Shown here: one piece after another, positions 1 through 10,700 of the stretch
Position numbering within the stretch: the stretch's first letter is position 1
How the letters are laid out: every line of letters begins with the position of its first letter
Source of the DNA: Acidobacteria bacterium Mor1
Lineage (GTDB): Bacteria; Acidobacteriota; Polarisedimenticolia; Polarisedimenticolales; Polarisedimenticolaceae
Length of the DNA: 64,000 nt
Assembly (NCBI GenBank): GCA_001664505.1
Contig: CP011806.1
Coordinates: 3,946,815 to 4,010,814, forward strand
Reading direction: 5' to 3'
Translations under genes and position numbers: made by a program
The notes under the pieces: generated by a model
What the model was told of the DNA's origin: nothing
Databases searched by the model: none
Seen by the model: only the letters and a program-made list of their open reading frames with translations

Positions 1-785
1 AGCCGCTGGACGAGGATCGACTGCGGCGGCTCCACGCCATCGTCTCGGGAGCCAGTCCCGACTCCGGCCCGAGCCCCTGGCGGGACAAGGTCTCCCAGCC
101 CGAGGCCTTCGGTCCCGACGGCAAGGCGCTGGGCCGGGTGTTCACCACCCTGCCGCCGCGGCTGATCGTGGCCAAGCTCGACAAGCTCCTCGGCTGGCAC
201 GAACTGGAGGTCCGTTCCGGCGAGACCCACCCGGTGCTGGCCGCCGGCGTGTTCACCCTGGGCTTTCTCTCGGCCAGTCCGTTCAACGGCGGCAACGGTA
301 GGATGGCGCGGCTACTGGCGGTGCGGCTCCTCGAGCGTGCCGGCTACGCCCACGTGCGCTACTCCAGTCTCGAGCGGGTCTTCGAGGAGACCCAGCTCGA
401 GTTCCTCGACGCGCAAGATGCCTCGACGACCCGGCTCTGGTCCGGCGACGCCCAGTTGAAGCCCTGGCTCGACTACTTCCTGCAGTCGCTGGAGCTCCAG
501 CTGGAACGGGTCGAGCGGGTCATCGACCGGGAACGCCAGGCGGTGCGGCTCTCACCGCTCCAGCGTTTGATCCTCGACATCGTCGGCGAACACGGTGAGG
601 CGGAAACGGCGCTCCTGCTCGAGGCCACCGGCGCCAACCGCAACACGTTGAAGGACAACATGCGCAAGCTGGTCGACGCCGGCTTGGTCGAACGCCTGGG
701 GCAGCGCCGCGGGACCCGCTACCGCCTGGCGTCGTCGCTGATGACCGACCCCTTCGACGCCGGCAGTGCCGGCGCCGAGCACTGA
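1..785 (+). CDS. Fic-domain protein with C-terminal winged helix (5' truncated by window)
   Basis: The frame is open from base 3 to the TGA at 783-785, so the start lies upstream of the window. Fic enzymes transfer AMP or related groups from nucleotides to protein hydroxyls, using the motif HxFx(D/E)GNGRxxR. Here the motif reads SPFNGGNGRMAR (about bases 276-311): the GNGR anion hole and the second Arg are kept, but Ser replaces the catalytic His and Gly the acidic residue. The following helix and the C-terminal 60 residues (LSPLQRLILDIV onward) look like the Fic/winged-helix architecture of COG3177-type proteins, which suggests DNA binding or autoregulation. It is convergent with the downstream gene, 9 bp apart. 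Family assignment is firm; catalytic activity is doubtful. Confidence 0.85.
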   Translation, partial: PLDEDRLRRLHAIVSGASPDSGPSPWRDKVSQPEAFGPDGKALGRVFTTLPPRLIVAKLDKLLGWHELEVRSGETHPVLAAGVFTLGFLSASPFNGGNGRMARLLAVRLLERAGYAHVRYSSLERVFEETQLEFLDAQDASTTRLWSGDAQLKPWLDYFLQSLELQLERVERVIDRERQAVRLSPLQRLILDIVGEHGEAETALLLEATGANRNTLKDNMRKLVDAGLVERLGQRRGTRYRLASSLMTDPFDAGSAGAEH

Positions 786-794
786 GGCGTTCGT

Positions 795-2462
795 CTAGAG
801 CTTCTGCTCGACCACCTGGCGGATGACTTCGGCCTGGGCCCGCGCCTCGGCGATGAGCTTCTCGGTCTCATCCTTCATCGCCGTGGCAACCGAGGCGTCA
901 CCGATGCTGCCCAGGTTGATGCGCACGTTGAGCGCCGCACCCTCGGCCGCCGCCAACGCACACGCACCCGCCACGCCGGCGTCGGTGACCGAGGCCGGGT
1001 TGCCGTGAGCCGCGGCGATACGCGCCGGTTCCATGCAGGCCACGGCGTTGCGCAGCACCTGGAGCGGCACCTCGGCGGCAAGTTGGTTGGCCGATTCCAT
1101 CGCGGCTTCCCTGGCCGCGATCTCCTCGTCGGTCTTCTTGGGCAACCGCATGGCGGCCAGCACGTCGTTGAAGGCGTCGGTGTCCCGGTCGATGGCGTCG
1201 ACGAACCAGGCCTTGAGTTCCTGGGCGCTGTCGCCGATCTCCTTCATCTGCGGCCGGGCGTCCTGCATGCCCTTCTTCGACCAGGTCAGCGACGCGACCA
1301 TGGCCGAGAGCGCCGCCGAAAGCGCACCGCAGAGCGCCGCGACGCTGCCGCCGCCGGGGGCCGGTGAATCCGACGAGAGTTCGTCGGCGAAGCCGTGGAG
1401 GGTCATGGCTTTCAGCCCTTCAGGCGCACCCTGGTACTTGAGTTCGATGATCTTCTCGCCGGCCTCGAAGGGGTAGAGCTCCGACAGGCCCAGGGAGAGG
1501 TTGGCGGCGTGGAGTTTTTCTTCGACGGGGACGCCGGTGGTCTGCCCCTGCTTGGTCAGGTAGTGGGTGCCGGCGGCCAGCATGGCGTCCATCGGGATCA
1601 AGCCGACCAGCTCACTGCCGGTGACCCGGGCGCCGAACTGGGGCGCTACCTCGCAGGCGGCGTCGAACACGTCGTGGACCGAGGTCACCTTGTAGTTGGT
1701 GAAGTTGAAGGAGAGCTGGGCCCGGCCGAATTCCTCGATGTACCAGCCGATGCCCCGCAGCTCCTTGAAGCGGCCGGGTACCCAGACCAGCTTGCCCTTG
1801 TCGTCCCGCACCGGCTTGCCGTCGGCGCCCCGCTTGAGCTTGCCCATCTCCCGCAGCTCCATGGCGATCTTCTTGGCGATCTTCTTGTCCCGGGAGTTGA
1901 TGTTGATGTTGTAGGCGATCAGGAACTCACGGGCGCCGATGACCGTGGCGCCGTGGCGGGGCTTGAAGGCGGCGGGGCCGAAGTCCGGGGCGAAGTCCGG
2001 ATCCTGCAGCTTCTGGGGCAGCGCCTCGTACTCCCCCTTGCGGATCTCGGCCAGGGAGCGCCGCTCCGGTTTGGTGGCGGCGTGCTCGTAGAGAAAGACC
2101 GGGATGTCCAGCTCTTCGCCGACCCGCTCGCCCAGCCGTTTGGCCACCTCGATGCAGTCCTCCATGGTGGCGCCCTGGACCGGGACCAGCGGGCAGACAT
2201 CGGTGGCGCCCATCCGGGCGTGGGCCCCGGAGTGCTTGGACATGTCGATCAGCTGGGCCGCCTTGGAGATGGCCCGGAAGGCGGCCTCTTCCACCGCTTC
2301 AGGCGGGCCGATGAAGGTGACCACCGTGCGGTTGGTCGCCGCGCCGGGGTCGACATCGAGGAGCATCGCCCCTTCCACCGCCTCGATCTCGGCGGTGATC
2401 GCGTCGATCACGCCGCGGTCCCTTCCCTCGCTGAAGTTCGGCACGCACTCGATGAGCTTCAT
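795..2462 (-). CDS. ftcD: Bifunctional glutamate formimidoyltransferase / formimidoyl-THF cyclodeaminase
   Basis: This 555-aa protein has the two-domain layout of FTCD. Residues 1 to about 300 are the formiminotransferase (start MKLIECVPNFSEGRD, with the conserved KHSGAHARMGATD segment). Residues from about 352 to the end are the helical cyclodeaminase (DSPAPGGGSVAAL). By family knowledge the first domain moves the formimino group of N-formimino-glutamate, from histidine breakdown, to tetrahydrofolate; the second releases ammonia to give 5,10-methenyl-THF. Fusion in one polypeptide is known in animals and in several bacterial phyla. The ATG at 2462 is preceded by AGGAGAG. No other hut genes are in the window, so it is transcribed alone or last in its unit. 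Confidence 0.95.
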   Translation of the reverse strand: MKLIECVPNFSEGRDRGVIDAITAEIEAVEGAMLLDVDPGAATNRTVVTFIGPPEAVEEAAFRAISKAAQLIDMSKHSGAHARMGATDVCPLVPVQGATMEDCIEVAKRLGERVGEELDIPVFLYEHAATKPERRSLAEIRKGEYEALPQKLQDPDFAPDFGPAAFKPRHGATVIGAREFLIAYNININSRDKKIAKKIAMELREMGKLKRGADGKPVRDDKGKLVWVPGRFKELRGIGWYIEEFGRAQLSFNFTNYKVTSVHDVFDAACEVAPQFGARVTGSELVGLIPMDAMLAAGTHYLTKQGQTTGVPVEEKLHAANLSLGLSELYPFEAGEKIIELKYQGAPEGLKAMTLHGFADELSSDSPAPGGGSVAALCGALSAALSAMVASLTWSKKGMQDARPQMKEIGDSAQELKAWFVDAIDRDTDAFNDVLAAMRLPKKTDEEIAAREAAMESANQLAAEVPLQVLRNAVACMEPARIAAAHGNPASVTDAGVAGACALAAAEGAALNVRINLGSIGDASVATAMKDETEKLIAEARAQAEVIRQVVEQKL

Positions 2463-2811
2463 CGGACTCTCTCCTGGATTGTTTCGGTGTGTTGCGGGAC
2501 CCGGTCGCGGGGGATTTTACACGAGGCGAGCCCCGCCGGGAGGGTTCGGGAAACGCCCCGATTTCCTCCGGAATTTGCGCCTTTTTCCCCGACGAGACGG
2601 CAAGCCGCCCGGCTGGCAACATGTAGCTGTAAGCACGGGGCGGGTCGGCCCGTATGTATCGGGGAGCACGGAACGAGGACACGGCCGGCGGCGCCTTCGA
2701 GGGCGCCGATGGAACTTCCCGGAGACCTCGTCCGTACCGATTAGTGGCAAGCGGCGGGAGCACCCCGCCCGAAGAATTCAAGGCATCGACATTCCGCCCC
2801 TGGAGGCACTC
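2463..2811. other. Intergenic region between divergent ftcD and RND operon
   Basis: These 349 bp separate two divergent genes and should hold both promoters. No convincing ORF or clear -35/-10 pair was found. There are inverted repeats, for example GGCGCC TTCGAG GGCGCC around 2690-2708, and a GC-rich imperfect hairpin around 2535-2575, which may be leader structures. The efflux gene has a clear GGAGG at 2802-2806, five bases before its GTG. Confidence 0.5.
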
Positions 2812-3999
2812 GTGAACACGCGCACCAAGCTCTGGACCCTGATGATTCTCGTCGCGTTGCTGACCCTTTCCGTCGCCTGCAGTACGGCCGACGGCGCGTC
2901 CGACGACAAGAAGGAAGGCGCGGCCCTGGCCTCGGACTCCGAGAAGTCCGACAAGAAGGGCAAGGACAAGGACGGCAAGGACGGCGAGGACAAGAAGAAG
3001 GAAGAGCAGGCCGTTCCCGTCGAGGTGGAGACCCTCGCCGCCGGCGCCATCGAGTCGGTGCTGAAGTACTCCTCGACCCTCGAGGCCGAGCGCGAGGTCA
3101 AGGTCTTCGCCGAGGCCGCCCGGCTCGTCCGCGAGCTCAAGGTCGAAGAGGGCCACCGGGTGCGCAAGGGCCAGGTGCTGATTCGCCTGCAGGACGAAGA
3201 GCAGCGCAACGCCCTGACCAAGGTCGAGAACGAACTGGCCAAGGCGGAGCGGGAGTACAAGCGCCAGGAGCGGCTCTACTCCGAGAGCCTGATCTCCGAG
3301 GAAGTGTTCAACAACGCGACCTACGAGCTGGATCAGCTGCGGATCAACCGGGACGACGCCCTGCGTCAGCTCTCCTACACCGAGGTGCGGGCGCCGATCT
3401 CCGGCACCATCACCCAGCGCATGGTCAAGCTGGGGGACCAGATCACCGTCGGCCAGCACCTGTTCGACATCATCGACTTCAACTCGCTGGTCGCCCGGGT
3501 CTACGTGCCCGAAAAGAACCTGCCCCAGCTCAGCCGCGGCCTGCAGGCCCGGCTTTCGGCCCGCGCCACCGGCGGCCGGGACTACAAGGGCAAGATCGAG
3601 CGGATCGCGCCGATCGTCGACGCCCGCACCGGCACGGTCAAGGTCACCATCGAGGTCGGCGGTCAGCCGGGTCTGCTGCCCGGCATGTACGTCGATGTCG
3701 ACCTGGTCACCGCCGAGCGCCAGGACGCGGTGCTGATTCCCAAGCGCGCGCTGATCTACGACAACGACCAGATGTACGTCTTCCGCCTGGGTGACGAGCG
3801 CCGGGTCGAGCGGGTCTTCGTCGAGGCCAAGGTCACCGACAAGAACTTCATCGAGCCGATCGACGGCGTCGCCGCCGGCGACCAGATCGTCGTGGCCGGC
3901 CAGGCCGGTCTCAAGGACGGCGCCCTGGTCAAGCTGCCCGGTGACGAGGACAAGGCCGAGAACGAGGACGACGCCGTCGTCGAGCGGGCCAGCCTGTGA
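2812..3999 (+). CDS. RND efflux periplasmic adaptor (HlyD/MFP family lipoprotein)
   Basis: This 395-aa membrane-fusion subunit would link inner-membrane RND pumps to an outer-membrane channel. The N-terminus is a lipoprotein signal with the lipobox LSVAC at about residues 20-24. A very Lys/Asp/Glu-rich linker of about 40 residues follows, then the usual MFP order: half-lipoyl domain (EAARLVRELKVEEGHRVRKG), coiled-coil hairpin (ALTKVENELAKAEREY), second lipoyl half (APISGTITQRMVKLGD), beta-barrel and membrane-proximal domain. The GTG start at 2812 is chosen for its GGAGG at 2802 and the signal peptide; the frame is open much further upstream but looks non-coding there. The stop overlaps the next gene's start as GTGA, implying translational coupling. 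Confidence 0.93.
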   Translation: MNTRTKLWTLMILVALLTLSVACSTADGASDDKKEGAALASDSEKSDKKGKDKDGKDGEDKKKEEQAVPVEVETLAAGAIESVLKYSSTLEAEREVKVFAEAARLVRELKVEEGHRVRKGQVLIRLQDEEQRNALTKVENELAKAEREYKRQERLYSESLISEEVFNNATYELDQLRINRDDALRQLSYTEVRAPISGTITQRMVKLGDQITVGQHLFDIIDFNSLVARVYVPEKNLPQLSRGLQARLSARATGGRDYKGKIERIAPIVDARTGTVKVTIEVGGQPGLLPGMYVDVDLVTAERQDAVLIPKRALIYDNDQMYVFRLGDERRVERVFVEAKVTDKNFIEPIDGVAAGDQIVVAGQAGLKDGALVKLPGDEDKAENEDDAVVERASL

Positions 4000-6900
4000 G
4001 TTCCCCGATCAAGAGCTTCGTGACCTCGCGCCCGGTCGGGGTGCTGATGGTCTTCCTGGCGGCGCTGGTCTTCGGCTACCTGTCGCTGGGCCGGCTGCCG
4101 GTGCAGCTGATGCCGGAGCTGACCTACCCGACCATCACCGTGCGCACCGAGTACCCCGGCGCCGCGCCGGAAGAGGTCGAGAACGACATCGGCCGGCCGA
4201 TCGAAGAGGCCCTGGGTGTCGTCGGCGGCCTGAACAAGATCAGCAGCATCAACCGTGCCGGCATCAGCGACGTGGTCCTGGAGTTCGTCTGGGGCACCGA
4301 GATGCACGACGCGGCCCAGGACGTGCTCGAAAAGCTCGACCGGGTGTTCCTGCCCACCGACGCCGAACGCCCGCTGATCCTGCACTACGATCCCTCTCTC
4401 GACCCGATCATGGAGCTGAGTCTCTCGGGCCAGGGGGAACGCTTCGAAGGTGAGCAGGGCCTGCGCCGTCTGCGGCGGCTGGCCGAGCTCCAGGTCAAGC
4501 GTGAGTTGGAACCGGTCACCGGCGTGGCTGCCGTGCGTGTGCGCGGCGGACTCGAAGAGCAGATCCACGTCTTGATCGAGGAGGAGGCGCTGCGGCGCAC
4601 CAACGTCTCGATCCAGGACGTGATCAACCGGGTGTCTCAGGAGAACATCAACGTCGCCGGCGGCACCCTGAAGGAAGGCCGCATCGAGTACCTGGTGCGG
4701 ACCCTCAACGAGTACGAGGATCTGCAGCAGATCGAGGACACCATCGTGACCCGCTTCGAGGGTCGCGACGTACGGGTCAAGGACCTGGGCGTGGTGGCCT
4801 GGGCCCAGAAGGAGCGGGAGATCCTGACCCGCACCGACGGCGGCGAGTCGGTCCAGATCGACATCTACAAGGAAGCCGACGCCAACATCGTGGCGGTGGC
4901 CGACCGCATCGTCGCGGCGATGGGGGAGTTCGACCCCGACGCCAAGGAAGAGGACGCCGCGGCCAAGGGCGGCATCTCCTTCGGTCCGCCCAAGCCCAAG
5001 GGACTGCTGGCCTCGAGCGGCATGACCGAGCGGCTGTACAAGGACGAGGGCGCGCTGCTTCAGGTGGTCGCCGACCGGTCCGAGTTCATCGAGAGCTCGA
5101 TCAATGACGTGCGGGATAGCGCGATCCTCGGCGGCATCCTGGCGATCTTCGTGCTGTACCTGTTCCTGCGCAACGTCAAGAGCACGGTGATCGTCGCCGT
5201 CTCGATCCCGATGGCGCTGCTGGTCACCTTTGCGCCGATGAATCTGCTCGGCGTGTCGCTGAACATCATGTCCCTGGGCGGTCTCGCTCTGGGGATCGGC
5301 ATGCTCGTCGACTCCTCCATTGTGGTGTTGGAGTCGATCTACCGCTGCCGCGAGGAAGGGGACGACACCGAGCAGGCGGCCAACCGGGGCACCCAGGAGG
5401 TGCGCTCGGCGGTCTTCGCCTCGACGCTCACTTCGATCGCGGTGTTCTTCCCGATGGTCTTCGTCGAGGGGCTGGCCGGCCAGGCCTTCGGCGATCTCGG
5501 CCTCGCGGTGGTCTTCTCGCTGCTGGCCGCCGCCGCGGTGGCGCTCTGGTTCATTCCGATGGTTTCCGCGCGCACCGGTCTCGGCCTGGGCGTCGTATTG
5601 CTGGTGCTCAGTGCTCTCGGCCTCAGCCAGGCCGGCCCGATGGCCGCCGGGGCCGTGGCGGGACTGGTGGTGCTGATGCTGGCCATCGGGTTCCTGACCA
5701 TCCTGATCATGGCCGCGACCGGCCGGTTGGAGATGGACGACTACAGCCGTCGCAGCATGGGACTGTGGCGCTGGAAGTTCCTCCAGGACTTCAAGGGCGG
5801 ATTGCGCACGCCGCTCAACGGCTTCAAGACGTCGGCTTCCGGCATCTGGAGAGTGCTGCGCCAGGCGATCGTGATCCCGACCAGCATCCTCTGGGTCCCT
5901 CTGGCCTACGTTTACCTGCTGCTGCGCTTCATCGTCGGCAGCATCGGTGAGTGGGTGATCGGCAAGCCGATCCTGCTCGGCTTCCTCGGCGCCGTCGTCG
6001 TGGTGCGCCGGGTTGTCGTGCCGCTGGTCGCCTTCCTGTTCGGTCTTGTTGCCTTCATCCCCACGCGGATCGTCGGCTGGGTCCTGGACCGGATCAACAA
6101 CGTCTACCCCCGGATCGTCCGGGCGGCGGTGGCGCATCCCTTCGTGATGGTGCTGCTGACCGTGGCCTGCCTCGGCTTGACCTGGCAGGTCGGCAGCAGC
6201 CTGGACTCGGAGCTCTTGCCCGAGGTCTACCAGGGTGAGTTCACCGTCGAGGTGGCCTTGCCGGTCGGAACGCCGATCGAGGAGACCGAGTCGGTCATCG
6301 CGCCGATCGAGCAGGCGATCCTCACCGAGAAGGACAACATCCGCTCGCTGGCGTTGACCGTCGGCTTCGACGCCGAGAACACCCAGCGTTCCGACGAGGG
6401 GGAGCACACCGCTCGTTTCAAGGTGATGCTCGACGAGGACAGCCGCGGCCCCGAGCAGGAGCAGGCGGTGATCGACCGGCTGCGCAACAAGTTCGTCGAT
6501 GTGCCCGATCTCGAAGCCCGCGTGGTGCGTCCGGTGCTGTTCAGCTCCAAGACGCCGATCGAGGTCGAGGTCAGCGGCCAGGACCTGGACAAGGTCAAGC
6601 TGCTGGGCGACCAGGCCGCCGAGGCCATGGCCGCGCTGCCGGAACTGGCCGACGTCGAGTCGACCCTCCAGGCGGGCGCTCCTGAGGTGCAGATCCTCTA
6701 CGACCGGGAACGGCTGAGCCGCTACGGCCTCAACATCGGCCAGGTGGCGCGGTTGGTCCGGGACAAGGTCAAGGGTAACGAAGCCACCCGCTTCAACCTC
6801 AAGGACCGGCGGGTGCCGATCCTGGTGCGGCTGGCCATGGACGACCGCGAGACCGTCGAAGACGTGCGGGCGACCATCGTCAACCCCGGCGGCGAGCGGC

Positions 6901-7700
6901 CGATTCCGCTCTCGGCGGTGGCCGACGTGTCCTTGGGCGAAGGCCCCAGCGAAGTGCGCCGCATCGAGGGCCGCCGGGTGGCGCTGATTCGCGCCAACCT
7001 GGCCGAGGGTTCCCTCAGCCAGGCGGCCCTGGCCATCGACAACGCCCTGGGGCGCAACGTCGAGTGGCCCGCCGACGTGACCTACTTCATCTCCGGTCAG
7101 AACGAGGAGTGGGAACGCAGCGAGCGCAGCCTGTATCTGGCGCTGGCTCTCTCGATGTTCCTGGTCTACGTGATCATGGCGGCCCAGTTCGAGTCGTTGA
7201 CCCACCCGCTGGTGATCATGCTCACGATTCCGTTGGCCTTCGTCGGCACGGTGCTGGCGCTGAAACTGCTGGGCCTCAATCTGTCGATCGTGGTCTTCCT
7301 CGGGATGATCATGTTGGCCGGCATCGTGGTGAACAACGCCATCGTGCTGGTCGACTACATCAACACCCTGCGCAAGCGGGACATGTCCCGGGATGAAGCC
7401 ATCGTCCAGGCGGGTTCGGTGCGGCTGCGCCCGATCCTGATGACCACCGCCACCACGGTGCTCGGCCTGCTGCCGCTGGCTCTCGGCCTCGGCGACGCCG
7501 CCGAGATTCGCGCGCCGATGGCGATCGCCGTGATCAGCGGCCTGATCACCTCGACGCTTCTGACGCTGATCGTGATCCCGTCGTTCTACGCCCTGATGGA
7601 CTCGGCGGTAAGCGCCCTGCGGCCCACCCGGGTCAAGGTCGGAACCCCCGGTGCCCTCGATGCGCTCAAGGGCAGCGGTTCCGAAGGAGTGACGCCGTGA
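3996..7700 (+). CDS. RND efflux permease (HAE1/AcrB-like) with extra central membrane insertion
   Basis: This inner-membrane, proton-driven drug/metabolite pump subunit has 1234 aa, against about 1030-1060 for typical AcrB-family proteins. It keeps the RND layout: TM1 near the start (SRPVGVLMVFLAAL), porter domains, TM2-6 from about residue 373, the TM4 segment GIGMLVDSSIVVLE carrying the conserved Asp of the proton relay (DS rather than DD), then a second repeat with TM7-12. Two insertions explain the length: an Asp/Glu/Lys/Pro-rich segment near residues 309-345, and about 170 residues (roughly 528-698, bases 5580-6090) rich in Leu/Val/Ile with several potential TM helices between the two halves. 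It starts at GTG 3996 inside the adaptor's stop (GTGA) and ends in another GTGA overlap with the second permease. Confidence 0.93.
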   Translation: MSSPIKSFVTSRPVGVLMVFLAALVFGYLSLGRLPVQLMPELTYPTITVRTEYPGAAPEEVENDIGRPIEEALGVVGGLNKISSINRAGISDVVLEFVWGTEMHDAAQDVLEKLDRVFLPTDAERPLILHYDPSLDPIMELSLSGQGERFEGEQGLRRLRRLAELQVKRELEPVTGVAAVRVRGGLEEQIHVLIEEEALRRTNVSIQDVINRVSQENINVAGGTLKEGRIEYLVRTLNEYEDLQQIEDTIVTRFEGRDVRVKDLGVVAWAQKEREILTRTDGGESVQIDIYKEADANIVAVADRIVAAMGEFDPDAKEEDAAAKGGISFGPPKPKGLLASSGMTERLYKDEGALLQVVADRSEFIESSINDVRDSAILGGILAIFVLYLFLRNVKSTVIVAVSIPMALLVTFAPMNLLGVSLNIMSLGGLALGIGMLVDSSIVVLESIYRCREEGDDTEQAANRGTQEVRSAVFASTLTSIAVFFPMVFVEGLAGQAFGDLGLAVVFSLLAAAAVALWFIPMVSARTGLGLGVVLLVLSALGLSQAGPMAAGAVAGLVVLMLAIGFLTILIMAATGRLEMDDYSRRSMGLWRWKFLQDFKGGLRTPLNGFKTSASGIWRVLRQAIVIPTSILWVPLAYVYLLLRFIVGSIGEWVIGKPILLGFLGAVVVVRRVVVPLVAFLFGLVAFIPTRIVGWVLDRINNVYPRIVRAAVAHPFVMVLLTVACLGLTWQVGSSLDSELLPEVYQGEFTVEVALPVGTPIEETESVIAPIEQAILTEKDNIRSLALTVGFDAENTQRSDEGEHTARFKVMLDEDSRGPEQEQAVIDRLRNKFVDVPDLEARVVRPVLFSSKTPIEVEVSGQDLDKVKLLGDQAAEAMAALPELADVESTLQAGAPEVQILYDRERLSRYGLNIGQVARLVRDKVKGNEATRFNLKDRRVPILVRLAMDDRETVEDVRATIVNPGGERPIPLSAVADVSLGEGPSEVRRIEGRRVALIRANLAEGSLSQAALAIDNALGRNVEWPADVTYFISGQNEEWERSERSLYLALALSMFLVYVIMAAQFESLTHPLVIMLTIPLAFVGTVLALKLLGLNLSIVVFLGMIMLAGIVVNNAIVLVDYINTLRKRDMSRDEAIVQAGSVRLRPILMTTATTVLGLLPLALGLGDAAEIRAPMAIAVISGLITSTLLTLIVIPSFYALMDSAVSALRPTRVKVGTPGALDALKGSGSEGVTP

Positions 7701-10700
7701 GTCCTCGTGAGGTGAAAGAGGGTCGGCTGCCGTCGTTCTCGCTCAACCGGCGGATCACGGTCCTGGTGCTGTTCATGACCCTGAGCGTGGTCGGCCTGGT
7801 CGCCACCTCGGGCATTCCGGCGGAACTGTTCCCCTCGGGGTTCAGTGCGCCGTCGATGTTCGTCTCCACGCCGTGGCAGGACGCCCCGGCCCGTGAGGTG
7901 TTGGACAAGATCACGATTCCTCTCGAGGAGGAGTTCGGCACGATCAAGGGGGTCAAGCGGGTCACCAGTGTTTCGATGACCGGCATGTCCCGGGTGTTCC
8001 TCAGCTTCAAGACCTCGGCGGACATGGACGTGGCCTATCGCGAGGTCCGCGACCGGGTCGAGCGGGCCCGCACCCTGTTCCCCAGCGACGTCGACCGGGT
8101 CTATCTGAACAAGCAGGACCTGTCCGAGATCCCGGTCTACATGCTGGGAATCGCCATCGATCCCGACCTGCAGAACGCCTACGACCTGATCAAGAACCAG
8201 GTCATGGTGCAGCTCGAGCGGGTCGAGGGCGTGGCCAAGATCAACGCCTTCGGCCTCGAGGAGAAGGAGATCCTGATCGACGTCGACCGGGAGCGGACCG
8301 ACGCCGCCGGGCTCAACATCTACGAGCTGGCCCAGGAGCTGAGCGACGACAACTTCACCCTGGCCAGCGGCACCGTCTACAGCGGTTCCCGCAAGCTGCT
8401 GCTGCGCTCGGTGGCCGAGTACGCCGACGTCGAGGCGCTGCGCAACCGGGTGATCCGCGATTCGATTCGCCTGCGGGACATCGCCACGGTGCGCTACGCC
8501 GAGCCCGATCAGTTTTACCGGGCCCGGGTCGATTCCAAGCCTGCGGTAGCACTCCAGATCCTCAAGGAAGGGGACGCCAACACCCGCGAGGTGACCCGCA
8601 ACCTGGACGCCGCCTTCGAGAAACTGGATGAGAACCCTCGGCTGGCCGGTCTGGACATGGCCAACTTCTTCGACCAGGGGGACGTGATCGACGAATCCCT
8701 GTTCACCATGCGGGACAGCGGCCTGATCGGCGGCGTGATCGCCGCCTGCGTGCTGCTGTTCTTCATGCGCCGGCTGCGGCTGACCCTGATCGTCGCCCTG
8801 GCCATTCCCTTCAGCCTGATCATCGGCATCTCGGTGATGTTCTTCGCCGGGGAGACCCTCAACGTCTTCACCCTGGTGGGGCTGATGGTCTGCGTCGGGT
8901 TGCTTGTCGATAACTCCGTCGTGGTGGCCGAGAATATCCACCGCTGGCACCGGGAGGGGCACACCCGCCGGGACTCCTGCGTCAAGGGCGCGGGCGAGGT
9001 GGCCCTGGCCATCGTGATGTCGACCCTGACCACCATCGTGGTCTTCGCCCCCTCGGCGCTGGTCGACGGGCCGGCACAGTTCTTCTTGCTGCGGCTGGCC
9101 ATCCCGATCGCCGTTTCGGTGGCGGCCTCGCTGTTCGTCGCGCTGATCTTCATTCCGCTCTGCGTCTACCTGACCCTGCCGACCAAGCCGGAGACCGAAA
9201 CCGAGACCCTGACCCAGCGCAACCAGAACCGCCTGCGCAACGTGCTGCGCATCGCCTACGACGCGACCTTCGCGCCGCTCAACCGCGGCTACAACAAGGT
9301 TCTGGCCTTCTTCCTGCAGCGTCGCTTCGACCTGGTCGTGGTGATGCTGATCGTCTTCGGCGTGACCATGAGCTTCTTCGGCCAGAACGTGAAGTTCGTC
9401 GGCCAGCAGGAGGAAGAGCAATCGGTGTTCAACATCGAGGTGGACATGCCCGAGAGCACCACCTTCGAGGAAGCGGTCGCGTGGGTCGACGAGGCCGAGG
9501 CGGTGGTCGCCCAGTACGTCGACGAATGGGGTATGGACGGTTACTTCACCTTCCACGACAAGACCAGCGCCCAGATCCAGGGTTGGTTCAACCCCGACCG
9601 GGAAGCCACGATCACCGTCAAGCAGGCGCTCGAGGTGCTGACCAAGGAGATTCCGGTCAAGCCCGGTATGGAACTGTTCACCGGAAACGACCGGGAAGCC
9701 GACGAGGAAGGCCTGCAGGTCTACACCGCCTTCGTGCGCGGCGAGGATCCCGACGCCCTGGACGATGTGGCCGAGGATCTCGAGAAGCTGTTCCTGCAGG
9801 TCGACGGTGTCGTCGGCATGCGCAAGTCCGGCTCTTCCCAGCCGCCGGAGCTGGGGCTGGTGGTCGACCGGGAGAAGGCCCAGCACTTCAACGTCAATCC
9901 CCAGGTGATCGCCGGCGTCGTCGGCTACGCCCTGCGGGGGCAGGAGCTGCCCAAGTACCAGGCCGAGGGCCGCGAGATTCCGGTGCGGGTCCGCTTCGAG
10001 GAGGCGGACCGGGAGAGCCTGGCCGAGCTCCAGAGCTTCTACGTTCCCACCGAAGGCGACGACTTCCTGCCGGTGTCGGCGCTGACCACGACCAAGCGGC
10101 TCGACTCGTCCCAGGTGATCGTGCGCCGGGACAAGATGATCGGCCGCACGGTGACCGTCGAACTGGAAGACGGCCGCGAGGAAGAGACCCGCGAGGCGCT
10201 GATGGCGCTTCAGGCCGGAATGGACCTGCCCGAGGGCATGGACTTCGGCGCCGACCGCAAGGCGCAGGCCCAGGACGAGGACCTGGCGACGCTGCAGTTC
10301 GCTTTCCTGCTCTCGATCATCTTCATCTACCTGTTGATGGGTTTCCTGTTCGAGAGCTTCGTCTTACCGCTCTCGATCATCCTGACCATTCCGCTGTCGT
10401 TCATCGGCGTGGCCTGGGGGCACCTCTTCGCCCAGAAGGATATCGACTTCCTCGGCGCGGTCGGGGTGATCCTGCTGGTCGGCGTCGTGGTCAACAACGG
10501 CATCGTGCTGATCGACTACGTCAACCGATTGCGGGAAGAGGGTGTGGCACGTACCGACGCGCTATTGCGCGCGGCGAGCCTGCGCTTCCGTCCGATCATG
10601 ATGACCGCGATCACTACCATCGGCGGCCTGGTGCCGCTGGCGCTGGCCGGCGCCAACAGCATCGGCATCAGCTACACCAGCTTCTCGCTGACCTTGATCG

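Noticed and set aside
3756-7205. 1149-codon open frame on the minus strand across the first RND permease
   Set aside because: Its product is a His/Asp/Gln-rich low-complexity sequence, as expected when a GC-rich gene is read antisense; the plus-strand frame encodes a clear RND pump.
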